A DNA stretch of 64,000 nt from Streptomyces shenzhenensis (GCF_021462265.1 NZ_JAJONF010000001.1:310001-374000); one strand, 5' to 3'. Positions 16,601 through 24,095 are shown, numbered from the stretch's first letter. Notes: generated from the letters alone by a model not told the origin. Program-made: numbers and translations.

Positions 16601-17434
16601 CAGGGCGTCACGCCGTGGCCGCAGGAGGTCACCGCCCAGATGGTGGCCAACTTCCTGGGCGGCGGGGCGGTCTGCAACGCGTTCGCGAGTCAGGTGGGCG
16701 CCGAGGTCTGCGTGGTGGACGTCGGTGTCGCGTCCGAACTGCCCGCCACGCCGGGCCTGCTGCCCCGCAAGGTGCGCGCGGGCACCTCCGACATGACGAC
16801 CGGCCCGGCGATGACCCGCGAGGAGGCCAAGCAGGCCATCGAGGTGGGCATCGAGACCGCCCGCGACCTGGTGGCGGCCGGCAACAAGGCGCTTCTCACC
16901 GGCGAGATGGGCATCGCGAACACCACCGCGTCCGCGGCCCTGATCTCCGTCTTCACGGGCGCCGACCCCGCCGAGGTCACCGGCCGCGGCACCGGCATCA
17001 ACGACGAGACCCTCGCCCGCAAGACCGAGGTGGTCCGCCGCGCCCTGGAACTCCACCAGCCGGACCCGGCCGACCCGATCGGTGTCCTCGCCGCGGTCGG
17101 CGGCTTCGAACACGCGGCGATGGTGGGCCTGTTGCTGGGCGGCGCGTCCCTGCGTACGCCGGTGATCCTGGACGGCGTCAGCGCGGGCGCCGCCGCCCTC
17201 GTGGCCCGCGCGATCGCACCGGAGGTCCTCGCGGCCTGCATCGCAGGCCACCGCAGCGCGGAACCGGGCCACGTGGCAGCCCTGAACAAACTCGGCCTGC
17301 GCCCCCTCGTCGACCTCGACCTCCGCCTGGGCGAGGGCACGGGCGCCCTGCTCGCGCTTCCCCTGGTCCAGAGCACGGCGAGGGCCATGCACGAGGTGGC
17401 GACCTTCGACTCGGCGGGCGTCACGGAGAAGTAG
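13667..17434 (+). CDS. Fused BluB-CobT with a very long Pro/Ala/Glu/Val N-terminal tail
   Basis: A 1255-aa protein with three parts. Residues 1 to about 680 are low-complexity and rich in Pro, Ala, Glu and Val, with no fold visible. Residues about 685-885 are a nitroreductase-fold BluB domain (MRERRDIRNGFRSDPIP, PSVGHSQPWDFVVI, GLGVGWVSFFD), which cleaves reduced FMN to 5,6-dimethylbenzimidazole. Residues about 905-1250 are CobT (KPAGALGMLE, IFAGDHGVHAQGV, GEMGIANTTASAAL), which joins that base to nicotinate mononucleotide to give alpha-ribazole phosphate. Fusion puts consecutive steps of lower-ligand synthesis in one chain. The tail is encoded in the same frame with strong GC bias and no stop, so it is real coding sequence, not a misread start. 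A possible internal start near the BluB domain cannot be excluded. Confidence 0.92.
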   Translation: MTDTGQVPGEGLPESAGMVEQPGVPAHGAYTYLSESPAEDEDLLLPGAQGAWGNEVPPPAPEPVVEAVHEPGPHEMSGRDSGAVDLSAVRLPNSVPASPILSVPHDPAAAPAPRRPLHLGPPIPDASASPVRSLADRGPAGAPARQPGAPAGGPEYLDVQPAHEAVPQSAAPWGAPQSVPQPVPQAAPVAQAAAQAPAAETVAAVAEPVAVAAPAAAAAPAVPEPQPQPAVAYEQHAADPSDPAQAAVARLATAAVATGAAAEPQAPAAGVAVQPENAYGPQGVAGPADGGAPVPVSEPAAEPVAPQVAQVPQAPQVPQAPQVPEVSVAAEVPQGPDGGPTQAAPADAVSPEAPEAVRAPGADTASGGPAVTEAAPVVEETAQQLAEPVAEAVVTDPEPQVVAAAGAEQVTQTEAAEPGPAPEAVVPEAVVPEAVVPEAVAPEAVAPESLPAPDVVAAEPAQPVPAAPPAPVPPEAAAAEVPAPAAPAAPEAPAAEVPQPPQSPEALAAAVQEAEQVAPPAPSAPSQVPGAAVVPPAETPEAQPAQPVDAPVHLAGPQIQGAAPAPAEAPAAPESPAAAVPAQPSPEPPLGEFVPVDGQVPTSPHLAPTPPHPLVLPAQDQGGESLPEQTATVPAPREAEPASPPEHPDVVQQAEDLDTRAADQEESTAPVAEARQSTGPAAPAYDDAEREAVLKVMRERRDIRNGFRSDPIPHEVLLRVLEAAHTAPSVGHSQPWDFVVIRSADTRRTMHELAMRQRDAYAKSLPKGRAKQFKELKIEAILDTPVNIVVTADPTRGGRHTLGRHTQPQMAPYSAALAVENLWLAARAEGLGVGWVSFFDEREMVRTLGLPEHLEVIAYLCVGYVDEFPDEPELMQAGWSRRRPLSWVVHEETYGRRALPGEDPHDLLAETVASVRPLDAKALGEAWERQKRMTKPAGALGMLEIISAQLSGLSRQCPPPIPEPAAVAIFAGDHGVHAQGVTPWPQEVTAQMVANFLGGGAVCNAFASQVGAEVCVVDVGVASELPATPGLLPRKVRAGTSDMTTGPAMTREEAKQAIEVGIETARDLVAAGNKALLTGEMGIANTTASAALISVFTGADPAEVTGRGTGINDETLARKTEVVRRALELHQPDPADPIGVLAAVGGFEHAAMVGLLLGGASLRTPVILDGVSAGAAALVARAIAPEVLAACIAGHRSAEPGHVAALNKLGLRPLVDLDLRLGEGTGALLALPLVQSTARAMHEVATFDSAGVTEK
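14933..15007 (+). repeat. Five tandem 15-bp units inside the bluB-cobT tail
   Basis: Three copies of GAAGCGGTCGTACCG are followed by two of GAAGCCGTCGCGCCG, head to tail and in frame, encoding (EAVVP)3(EAVAP)2 from residue 423. Unit length is a multiple of three, so copy-number change would lengthen or shorten the tail without frameshift. Confidence 0.9.
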
Positions 17435-17797
17435 AAGCAGGGGACGGCGGTCCCGGGTTCCCGCGGCGGCCGGCCGGTCGTTGGTGGCTGTGGCTGTGGC
17501 TGTGGCTGTGGCTGTGGCTGTGGCTGTGGCTGTGGCTGTGGCCCGGCGGCCGGCGGCTGCGGGACGGCGGCGCCGGGTTCCTTGGCGGCCGACCGGTGCT
17601 TGTGGGCAGTCGCTCCTCCCCTCTGTCTCAAGGGCCCGGGGGACTCCCTCTGGCGGAACGGGTGGGCACAACCACCGACAGCCGCGCACCCGGTCACGCA
17701 GCCCAGCCACTGGACACCGGAACCGTCCCCAGCCCCCGCCCCGTAAAATCTGCACGTCAGGGCCACCGCACCGCCGCCGAAAGAGGAGCCGCACCTC
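17435..17797 (+). other. 363-bp gap before cysG containing a hexanucleotide tract
   Basis: No gene is supported. The region holds a TGGCTG tandem tract (17485-17542), flanked on each side by CGGCGGCCGGC-like sequence that can pair in several ways, and then a promoter-length stretch leading to the cysG start (AGAGGAGCC ribosome site at 17781). Six-frame translations are repetitive and unlike proteins. Confidence 0.5.
17485..17542 (+). repeat. TGGCTG hexanucleotide tandem repeat
   Basis: Nine perfect TGGCTG units plus a partial TGGC, 58 bp without interruption, about 255 bp upstream of the cysG start. The tract is long enough for slipped-strand copy-number variation. It is not inside a supported gene. 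Confidence 0.95.
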
Positions 17798-19030
17798 ATG
17801 GCCGAACACCCCGCCTACCCCGTAGGCCTCCGCCTCACCGGTCGCAAGGTGGTCGTCCTCGGCGGCGGCCAGGTGGCCCAGCGCCGCCTCCCCGCCCTCA
17901 TCGCGGCAGGCGCCGACATCACCCTCGTGTCCCCGGAAGCCACCCCTTCCGTCGAGGCGATGGCGGACGCCGGCGAGATCACCTGGGCCAGGCGCCCTTA
18001 CCAGGACGGCGACCTCGGCGAAGCCTGGTACGCGCTGATCGCGACCAGCGACCCCGCCGCCAACACCGCCGCCTCCGCCGAAGCGGAGCGCCACCGGGTC
18101 TGGTGCGTCCGCTCCGACGACGCCGACCAGGCCACCGCCTGGACCCCGGCGACCGGCCACAGCGAGGGCGTCACCGTCGCCGTCCTCACCACCGACGCGC
18201 GCGGCCGCGACCCCCGGCACACCGCCGCCATCAGGGACGCGGTCGTCGAGGGCCTGCGCGACGGCACCCTGGTCGCCCCCCACCACCGCACCCGGATCCC
18301 CGGCGTCGCCCTGGTGGGCGGCGGCCCCGGCGACCCCGACCTCATCACGGTCCGCGGCCGCCGCCTGCTCGCGGCCGCCGACGTCGTCATCGCCGACCGC
18401 CTCGGCCCCCGCGACCTCCTCGCCGAACTCCCGCCGCACGTCGAGGTGATCGACGCGGCGAAGATCCCGTACGGCCGCTACATGGCCCAGGAGGCCATCA
18501 ACAACGCCCTGATCGAGCACGCCAAGCAGGGCAAGTCGGTCGTACGGCTGAAGGGTGGCGACCCCTACGTCTTCGGCCGGGGCATGGAGGAGGTCCAGGC
18601 GCTCGCCGAGGCCGGGATCCCCTGCACGGTCGTCCCCGGCATCTCCAGCTCGATCTCCGTACCGTCCGCCGCGGGCATCCCGGTCACCCACCGGGGCGTC
18701 GCACACGAGTTCACGGTGGTCAGCGGTCACGTCGCGCCGGACGACGAGCGCTCGCTGGCCGACTGGCCGTCCCTCGCCAAGCTCACCGGGACCCTCGTCG
18801 TCCTGATGGGCGTCGACAAGATAGGGAAGATCGCCGAGACCCTGGTCGCACACGGGAAGTCCCCGGACACGCCCGTCGCCCTGGTCCAGGAAGGCACGAC
18901 GGCCGCTCAACGCCGGGTCGACGCGACCCTCGCCACGGTCGCCGAGGTCGTCCGCGCGGAGGAAGTGAAACCCCCGGCGGTCATCGTGATCGGCGAGGTC
19001 GTGACCGTGGGCCCGCGGACGGCGTCCTGA
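17798..19030 (+). CDS. cysG: Siroheme synthase: precorrin-2 dehydrogenase / uroporphyrinogen-III C-methyltransferase
   Basis: A 410-aa bifunctional enzyme. Residues 1 to about 150 are the NAD-dependent precorrin-2 dehydrogenase/ferrochelatase domain (VVVLGGGQVAQRRLPALIAAG Rossmann loop). Residues about 165-400 are the S-adenosylmethionine-dependent methylase that converts uroporphyrinogen III to precorrin-2 (VALVGGGPGDPDLIT, VRLKGGDPYVFGRG, VPGISSSISVPSAAGIP). Precorrin-2 is the branch point to sirohaem (sulphite and nitrite reductases) and to cobalamin, which links this gene to cobL and bluB-cobT upstream. It is about 50 residues shorter than enterobacterial CysG, mainly in the central dimerisation region. 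Confidence 0.92.
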   Translation: MAEHPAYPVGLRLTGRKVVVLGGGQVAQRRLPALIAAGADITLVSPEATPSVEAMADAGEITWARRPYQDGDLGEAWYALIATSDPAANTAASAEAERHRVWCVRSDDADQATAWTPATGHSEGVTVAVLTTDARGRDPRHTAAIRDAVVEGLRDGTLVAPHHRTRIPGVALVGGGPGDPDLITVRGRRLLAAADVVIADRLGPRDLLAELPPHVEVIDAAKIPYGRYMAQEAINNALIEHAKQGKSVVRLKGGDPYVFGRGMEEVQALAEAGIPCTVVPGISSSISVPSAAGIPVTHRGVAHEFTVVSGHVAPDDERSLADWPSLAKLTGTLVVLMGVDKIGKIAETLVAHGKSPDTPVALVQEGTTAAQRRVDATLATVAEVVRAEEVKPPAVIVIGEVVTVGPRTAS

Positions 19031-19109
19031 AGAGCACTGACGTAACCCCGGGTAACACAACTCCTTCCAGCCCGTTGGCACCACACCCAGGACAAGGCAG
19101 TATCACCCT

Positions 19110-19928
19110 GTGGCCGATCTCATCACCGTTGAGGATCCCGACGACCCGCGCCTGCGTGACTACACGGGCCTGACCGACGTCGAGTTGCGCCGCAAGCGCG
19201 AACCGGCCGAGGGCCTGTTCATCGCCGAGGGCGAGAAGGTCATCCGCAGGGCGAAGGACGCGGGTTACGAGATGCGTTCCATGCTGCTGTCCGCCAAGTG
19301 GGTCGACGTCATGCGCGACGTCATAGACGAACTCCCGGCCCCCGTCTACGCGGTCAGCCCGGAGCTCGCCGAGAAGGTCACCGGCTACCACGTGCATCGC
19401 GGCGCGCTCGCCTCCATGCAGCGCAAGCCGCTGCCGACGGCGGCCGAGTTGCTGCGCACCACCCGCCGGGTCGTCGTCATGGAGTCGGTCAACGACCACA
19501 CCAACATCGGCGCGATCTTCCGCTCGGCGGCCGCCCTCGGCATGGACGCGGTGCTGCTGTCACCGGACTGCGCGGACCCGCTCTACCGGCGCAGCGTGAA
19601 GGTCTCGATGGGCGCGGTCTTCTCCGTGCCGTACGCCCGTCTCGACACCTGGCCCAAGGGGCTGGACTCGGTCCGCGAGGCCGGGTTCACGCTGCTCGCC
19701 CTCACTCCGGACGAGAAGGCCCGCAGCCTTGACGAGGCCGCCCCGCACCGGATGGACAGGGTCGCCCTGATGCTCGGCGCGGAGGGCGACGGCCTCTCCA
19801 CCCAGGCCCTGGTCGCCGCCGACGAATGGGTGCGCATCCCGATGTCCCACGGCGTCGACTCCCTCAACGTGGGCGCGGCGGCCGCGGTCGCCTTCTACGC
19901 GGTGACCACCGGCCGCCCCGAGGCGTAG
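19110..19928 (+). CDS. TrmH/SpoU family RNA 2'-O-methyltransferase
   Basis: A 272-aa SPOUT-class methyltransferase that would methylate ribose 2'-OH groups in tRNA or rRNA using S-adenosylmethionine. An N-terminal substrate-binding domain (RKREPAEGLFIAEGEKVIRRA) precedes the knotted catalytic domain, with the three SpoU motifs VNDHTNIGAIFRSAAALG, ALMLGAEGDGLS and PMSHGVDSLNVGAAAAVA. The GTG start is preceded by AAGGCAG. The kinase gene is convergent and ends 7 nt away. Confidence 0.9.
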   Translation: MADLITVEDPDDPRLRDYTGLTDVELRRKREPAEGLFIAEGEKVIRRAKDAGYEMRSMLLSAKWVDVMRDVIDELPAPVYAVSPELAEKVTGYHVHRGALASMQRKPLPTAAELLRTTRRVVVMESVNDHTNIGAIFRSAAALGMDAVLLSPDCADPLYRRSVKVSMGAVFSVPYARLDTWPKGLDSVREAGFTLLALTPDEKARSLDEAAPHRMDRVALMLGAEGDGLSTQALVAADEWVRIPMSHGVDSLNVGAAAAVAFYAVTTGRPEA

Positions 19929-19934
19929 GACTGC

Positions 19935-21266
19935 CTACTCCTCGAGGGCCGTGGCCTTCGCCGGCACGACACCGGAACCGGGCACGCCCAGCCCGTGCGC
20001 GGGCCCGGAACAGCCCTGGGCCAGCGCGATCCCGAGCGCCACCAGCAGGGTCACCACGACGAACACGAAGAGCCGCTGGCGCAGCAACCGCGGATTGGCC
20101 GGACGCCGTCCGGTACCCGTGGGACGCGGCGCCGGACGCCCGGCACCGGCGCGCGACGCGGGCCGGCTCCCGGTTCCGTTCCCGGGCCGGGTGCCGTTGC
20201 CGCGCGGGGCGGGTGTGGGGCGCGAGCCGTTCGGCCGTGACGGCAGCCCGCCGGTCGGGCGCGGACCGCTGCCGCCGCGCGAGGGGGCGTTGCCCCGCAT
20301 CGGCGCGCCCGACGCGCCCGACGAGGACCGCGGCCGGCGCTGGGTGCGCTGCGGATCCGGGTAGGTGTCGGTGAGCCGCCCGGTGGGCCGGTCCGCCTCC
20401 GCGGCACGCGGCGCGGGCGGCCGTGCGTCGGCCAGCCCCTGCGCCTCGCGTGCGGCGATCTCCTTCAGCCGGAGCGACAGCTGCAGCGTGCTCGGCCGCT
20501 CCTCCGGGTCCTTGGCCAGGCAGGCCCGCACCAGTGGCGCGAGCGCGTCCGGCACCCCGTGCAGCTGCGGCTCCTCGTGGACGACCCGGTAAAGCATCAC
20601 CTCGGAACTGCCGTGCCCGAAGGGCGAGTCACCGGTCGAGGCGTAGGCGAGGGTCGCGCCGAGCGAGAAGACGTCCGTGGCGGGGGTGACGGCCGCTCCG
20701 CGTACCTGCTCGGGCGCGAGGAACCCGGGGGAGCCGACCGCCGTACCGACGTGGGTGAGGGTGGAGGCGCCGGTGGCCCAGGCGATGCCGAAGTCGATGA
20801 TCCGCGGCCCCTTCGGGGACAGCAGGATGTTGGACGGTTTGAGGTCCCGGTGCACGACCCCGGCCTCGTGCACGGCGACCAGGCCCTCGGACAGCGCGGC
20901 GCCGACCGCCGCCGCGTCCGCCGCGCCCAGCGGGCCGTCGTCGGCTACCTTGTCGTGCAGCGAGGGGCCGGGTACGTACTGGGTGGCGAACCACGGCCGC
21001 TCGGCGTCGAGATCCGCCGCGACCAGCCGTGCCGTGCAACCGCCCCTGATCCGCCGGGCCGCCGAGACCTCACGGGCGAAACGGGAGCGGAACTCCTGGT
21101 CCTCGGCCAGATCGGGCCGGATCACCTTCAGCGCGACCCGCTGCCCTTTCTTGTCGGAGCCGAGGTAGACCACGCCCATGCCGCCGGCGCCGAGCCTTCT
21201 GTGAAGCCTGAACGAGCCGACGACGCGCGGGTCCTCGCGCCTCAGGCGCATCATCGCCATGTTCAT
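19935..21266 (-). CDS. Membrane-anchored PknB-type serine/threonine protein kinase
   Basis: A eukaryotic-like kinase with its catalytic domain inside the cell. The Gly-rich loop GAGGMGVVYLG, Lys in VALKVI, catalytic loop HRDLKPSN, DFGIA and GSPGFLAPEQ activation segment are all present, so it should be active. After residue ~270 comes a long Arg/Pro/Gly-rich juxtamembrane stretch, a single helix (VFVVVTLLVALGIALAQG) and a short outer tail. There is no PASTA or other sensor domain, so the signal is unclear. The start at 21266 is tentative: GCGGGG sits 6 nt before a second ATG at 21260, and the frame is open to 21296. Confidence 0.88.
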   Translation of the reverse strand: MNMAMMRLRREDPRVVGSFRLHRRLGAGGMGVVYLGSDKKGQRVALKVIRPDLAEDQEFRSRFAREVSAARRIRGGCTARLVAADLDAERPWFATQYVPGPSLHDKVADDGPLGAADAAAVGAALSEGLVAVHEAGVVHRDLKPSNILLSPKGPRIIDFGIAWATGASTLTHVGTAVGSPGFLAPEQVRGAAVTPATDVFSLGATLAYASTGDSPFGHGSSEVMLYRVVHEEPQLHGVPDALAPLVRACLAKDPEERPSTLQLSLRLKEIAAREAQGLADARPPAPRAAEADRPTGRLTDTYPDPQRTQRRPRSSSGASGAPMRGNAPSRGGSGPRPTGGLPSRPNGSRPTPAPRGNGTRPGNGTGSRPASRAGAGRPAPRPTGTGRRPANPRLLRQRLFVFVVVTLLVALGIALAQGCSGPAHGLGVPGSGVVPAKATALEE

Positions 21267-21462
21267 CCCCGCTGCCCGGTCCGTTTGACGTGGCACAGCT
21301 TACGTTTACCGGGCCGCCCGTGCGCAGAGGCCGCGCCCTCTCGGCCCGATGGATTGTCAGTGTCGGGTGCGAGACTTGAGGAGTGCTCAGGAAGGTGCCG
21401 TTATTTGCTCCTTTGAGCACCCGTCTGCTCCAACAAGCCGTCACAGAAGGGGGATTGATGCT

Positions 21463-21738
21463 GTGAAGGGTGACCGCGTGGAGATAGTCGTGGACGCCGG
21501 CGACACGACCCGCACCTATGAGGTGGTGGCTACCAGGGCGGGGCGCCGGGTGGAGACAGCGGTACGGCGGGGGGTGGTGGAAGTGAGCGAAGTCACGAGA
21601 AACGGGACGGTCGTCAGGACCGCCCGCTTCATGGCGACCCGGGTCCTGGCTCTCGTCGAGCAGCCGGTGCCCCGCGAGGACAGCTCGGAAATACCGGGAA
21701 GGACCGGGCACCCCCTCCGGGAAGACCCCGAGGGGTAG
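21463..21738 (+). CDS. Small conserved-looking protein of unknown function
   Basis: A 91-aa hydrophilic protein predicted to be mostly beta-strand (RVEIVVDAG, RTYEVVATRAGRRVETAVRRG, VVEVSEVTRNGTVVRTARFMATRVLALVEQ), ending in a disordered Pro/Glu tail. I do not recognise the family. GTG 21463 is used because the open frame upstream has a different composition; AGAAGGGGG lies upstream. It follows the divergent kinase gene, so it could share a promoter region with it. Confidence 0.6.
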   Translation: MKGDRVEIVVDAGDTTRTYEVVATRAGRRVETAVRRGVVEVSEVTRNGTVVRTARFMATRVLALVEQPVPREDSSEIPGRTGHPLREDPEG

Positions 21739-21867
21739 GTGGAGACGCAGTACCCCGTCTCCACCCAGGGGAGTAGACCGCAGGTCACGGCTCATCCTCT
21801 CGGAGGCCCGCGATTCGATACGAGGGCATGACGTCCGCAAGACTCCACGCGCCTAGATTTGAGGTCA

Positions 21868-21913
21868 AGCGGCGGGTGCAGCACTCGTCCCCCGAGGTCA
21901 GACACCCGCCGCT
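21868..21913 (+). promoter_or_regulatory. Inverted repeat upstream of the 58-aa membrane peptide gene
   Basis: Perfect 11-bp arms AGCGGCGGGTG and CACCCGCCGCT are separated by 24 nt. A GAGGTCA direct repeat lies just outside the first arm (21861) and inside the loop (21894). It sits 36 nt before the start codon of the next ORF, where it could be an operator, a 5'-UTR hairpin, or a terminator for the gene before. Confidence 0.45.
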
Positions 21914-21948
21914 GCCAACGACAACTGAGAACGGTCAGGAGAGGGACC

Positions 21949-22125
21949 ATGGCCCTTACGGCACAGCGGACACACACCACCCGCCCCCGCCGACAGGGCC
22001 GTCGCCACCCGCTGGTGGCGACGCTGATGGCCCTTCCCCTGGCGGCCTTGCTCCTCCTCGTCTTCGACGGCTGGGAGACGGTGGCCACACAGGCGTCGTC
22101 CGTGGGAGTGATGCTGGGGCGCTGA
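21949..22125 (+). CDS. Small single-helix membrane protein
   Basis: A 58-aa protein with a strongly basic N-terminus (THTTRPRRQGRRHPL), one hydrophobic helix (VATLMALPLAALLLLVF) and a short outer tail (DGWETVATQASSVGVMLGR). The ATG has AGGAGAGGG five to ten bases upstream, a good ribosome site. A strong terminator lies 87 nt after the stop, so this is likely a self-contained gene. No function is known to me; small basic single-pass proteins of this kind are often missed in annotation. Confidence 0.65.
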   Translation: MALTAQRTHTTRPRRQGRRHPLVATLMALPLAALLLLVFDGWETVATQASSVGVMLGR

Positions 22126-22211
22126 GCGGCGACCCCAGGCCCGGAAGAGCGGTCCGGGCGGGGACATCCACCCATGAAACCCCGTGGGGACGGGGGTGCG
22201 GCGGACGGCAA

Positions 22212-22252
22212 AATGCCGGCGCAGCTGGGGAGCTGCGCCGGCATTGCTTTTT
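22212..22252 (+). terminator. Strong intrinsic terminator
   Basis: Perfect 15-bp arms AATGCCGGCGCAGCT and AGCTGCGCCGGCATT close on a GGGG tetraloop and are followed by GCTTTTT. It is the clearest rho-independent terminator of the window and ends the transcription unit of the small membrane protein. Confidence 0.9.
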
Positions 22253-22274
22253 CCGCGGGGCCGCGGCGTTCGCT

Positions 22275-22358
22275 GTGCGCCCCGCGGCCCGGTGGGGCCG
22301 GCCGCGCCCACCGCGCTGAGCCGCGCATCGGCTCAGCCCCACGCCCCTCACGGGGCAC
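22275..22358 (-). repeat. Streptomyces intergenic repeat, copy 3 (inverted)
   Basis: Read on the minus strand it starts with GTGCCCCGTGAGGGGCGTGG, then GGCTGAGCCGATGCGCGGCT and GCGGTGGGCGCGGCCGGC, matching the order of blocks in the copies at 1264 and 6516. Divergence is higher than between those two. Confidence 0.45.
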
Positions 22359-22625
22359 CTCAGCCGTACGGGGCTCCCCTCAGCTGTCGGCAGCAGTGTC
22401 GGCTGCTCGGCTGATGGCAGTCGTGACGCTGGGGAGCTGAGGGTCCTCCGCGTGCGCGAAGCCAAGCGTGGGGCGCTGGGTTCCCCCTGGGGGAGCACCC
22501 CGCGAGCGCGGGTGAGCGGCATCCCGGTACCCAGGCTCCGACCCCGGCCCCGACCCGCTGTGAACCCCGGCCCGCCCCGCCCCCGTACCCTCACCGCAGC
22601 ACAGCCGCACTTCCCGGGGGACCCC
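22359..22625 (+). other. Intergenic stretch before the phosphotransferase gene
   Basis: No gene is supported. It contains short inverted segments (GGTTCCCCCTGGGGGAGCACC near 22479) and a C-rich run leading to the ATG at 22626; the reading frame is open through it from 22452, but the codon bias is weaker than in the gene itself. Confidence 0.4.
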
Positions 22626-23549
22626 ATGACCACAGACGTGACACCCCAGCTGACCGCCAGGATCAGAGCCGCCGCCCACCCCGACGCGGCCCCCTGTGCC
22701 TGCGCCACCACCACCCTCGCCCACCGTCCCGACACCACGGTCCTCCGGCACGCGGAAACCGTCGCCAAGGTCCACGCCCCCGGCACCGACCCCGCCGCCC
22801 TCACCCTCCGCCTGGCCACCGCCGCCCGTCTCCCCGACGTCTTCCTCCCGCCTCTCGCCCCGGCCCCCGCCGCCTTCGTCGACGACCGCCCGGTCACCCT
22901 CTGGCCGTACGGCGCCCCCGTGGACCCCGACGCCCCGGACGCCGCCCCCTGGGAAGCCGCCGCCACCCTCCTCGCCCGGCTCCACCGGACCCCGCCCGCT
23001 CCCGCGACACCGCCGATGCGCGGCCCCGCCAAGGCGGCCCACGCGATAGCCCGCCTCCGGAAAGCCCTGACCGGCGCGGGCTCCCACCCCGCCGCCCCGC
23101 CCGTCTTCCGTGCCTGGTCCGCCCTGCCCGCGTGGGCCCGCGCCGAGGCTCCCGTGCCCGGCCACCACCCCGGCACCCTCTGCCACGGCGACCTGCACCT
23201 CGGCCAGCTGGTCCGGTATCCGGCGCCGAACGGCCCCTGGCGGCTCATCGACGTCGACGATCTCGGCGTCGGCGCCCCTGCCTGGGACCTGGCCCGCCCC
23301 GCGTCCTGGTATGCCTGCGGCCTGCTTCCGCCCGACGCGTGGACCCGCTTCCTCACCGCCTACCGCGCGGCCGGCGGTCCGGCCGTGCCGGAGGACGGCG
23401 ACCCGTGGCCCGCCCTGGACGTCCCGGCTCGCGCCCTCACCGTCCAGACCGGCGCCCGCTACCTCGCGAAGGCGATCGCGGCGAACCGCCCGCTGGACGA
23501 GGTCGAGCAGTCCCTGATCGACGCGTGTGCCCGGATGGCTCCGGAATGA
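22626..23549 (+). CDS. Aminoglycoside phosphotransferase (APH)-fold kinase-like protein
   Basis: A 307-aa small-molecule kinase of the APH/choline-kinase fold. The catalytic loop LCHGDLHLGQLVR and metal-binding segment LIDVDDLGVGAPAWDLARP are clear. The N-lobe has a VAKVHAPG lysine candidate near residue 45. Members phosphorylate aminoglycosides, homoserine, choline or sugars; no motif here fixes the substrate, and proximity does not suggest resistance. ATG 22626 gives a full-length protein with a GGGGG ribosome site; the open frame extends 174 nt further upstream. Confidence 0.82.
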   Translation: MTTDVTPQLTARIRAAAHPDAAPCACATTTLAHRPDTTVLRHAETVAKVHAPGTDPAALTLRLATAARLPDVFLPPLAPAPAAFVDDRPVTLWPYGAPVDPDAPDAAPWEAAATLLARLHRTPPAPATPPMRGPAKAAHAIARLRKALTGAGSHPAAPPVFRAWSALPAWARAEAPVPGHHPGTLCHGDLHLGQLVRYPAPNGPWRLIDVDDLGVGAPAWDLARPASWYACGLLPPDAWTRFLTAYRAAGGPAVPEDGDPWPALDVPARALTVQTGARYLAKAIAANRPLDEVEQSLIDACARMAPE

Positions 23550-23556
23550 TCCTGGA

Positions 23557-23593
23557 TTGATCCCGGACCGAACGCGGATCGAGGCCGGATCAA
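23557..23593. repeat. GATC-rich inverted repeat after the phosphotransferase gene
   Basis: TTGATCCCGG at 23557 and CCGGATCAA at 23585 form near-perfect arms, with another GGATC copy between them (23576). It could be the terminator of the phosphotransferase gene or an operator for the downstream zinc-ribbon gene; there is no T-run. Confidence 0.4.
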
Positions 23594-23745
23594 ACCCGGA
23601 ACGGTCCCGCCGCTCCCGAACGACCTCGGTCCCTGGGCGGTTGATCCACGATTTCCCGAAGTAAGGTGCAACCGACCGGGAACGGACGGAGTCTGTCCTG
23701 GGGGAAACGCGAAGCAGTTTTTACCGGCGAGGAGTTGAGCCGACC

Positions 23746-24045
23746 ATGCAGTGTCCGAAGTGTCATGCGCCGATGCACACCTACAACCGCAACGGCGTCC
23801 AGATCGAGCAGTGCAGCGGCTGCCGGGGCATCTTCCTCGACTACGGCGAGCTGGAGGCGCTGACCCAGCTGGAGGCGCAGTGGTCCAAGCCCGCCCCGCC
23901 GGCTCCGCAGGCGTACCCGGCCCCGCCCGCGCCTGCCTGGGGCGCCCCGCACGGTGGCGGTCACCACGGCGGAGGCCACGGCGGACATTATGGCGGCCAC
24001 GGTCACGGCCACAAGAGCTGGGCGCACATGCTCTTCTCCAGCTGA
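23746..24045 (+). CDS. TFIIB-type zinc-ribbon protein with His/Gly-rich tail
   Basis: A 99-aa protein. Residues 1-40 form a zf-TFIIB zinc ribbon (MQCPKCHAPM and CSGCRGIFLDYGELE, four Cys ligands). A Pro/Ala spacer and a tail with many His and Gly residues (GGGHHGGGHGGHYGGHGHGH) follow, a plausible metal-binding segment. The role of this family is not established. The gene has GGCGAGGAG ahead of the ATG and its own terminator. The tRNA cluster on the other strand ends just beyond. Confidence 0.85.
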   Translation: MQCPKCHAPMHTYNRNGVQIEQCSGCRGIFLDYGELEALTQLEAQWSKPAPPAPQAYPAPPAPAWGAPHGGGHHGGGHGGHYGGHGHGHKSWAHMLFSS

Positions 24046-24056
24046 CCGCACGAAGA

Positions 24057-24085
24057 AGCCCCGGCCGTGTGGAACGGCCGGGGCT
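24057..24085 (+). terminator. Terminator between the zinc-ribbon gene and the tRNA cluster
   Basis: Perfect 11-bp arms AGCCCCGGCCG and CGGCCGGGGCT with a 7-nt loop and a CTTTG tail on the plus strand; on the minus strand it is followed by TCTTCG. It can serve both the zinc-ribbon gene and the oppositely transcribed tRNAs. Confidence 0.8.
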
Positions 24086-24095
24086 CTTTGCTGTG

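Noticed and set aside
17481..17825. Open frame encoding repeated VAVAVA over the hexanucleotide tract
   Set aside because: The translation is a by-product of the TGGCTG repeat; the flanking sequence has no ribosome site or domain, and the frame overlaps the cysG start.
13643..19084. Very long minus-strand frame (over 1800 codons) opposite bluB-cobT and cysG
   Set aside because: A shadow of high-GC coding sequence; the Gly/Arg-rich translation has no domain, and the plus strand carries clear enzymes.
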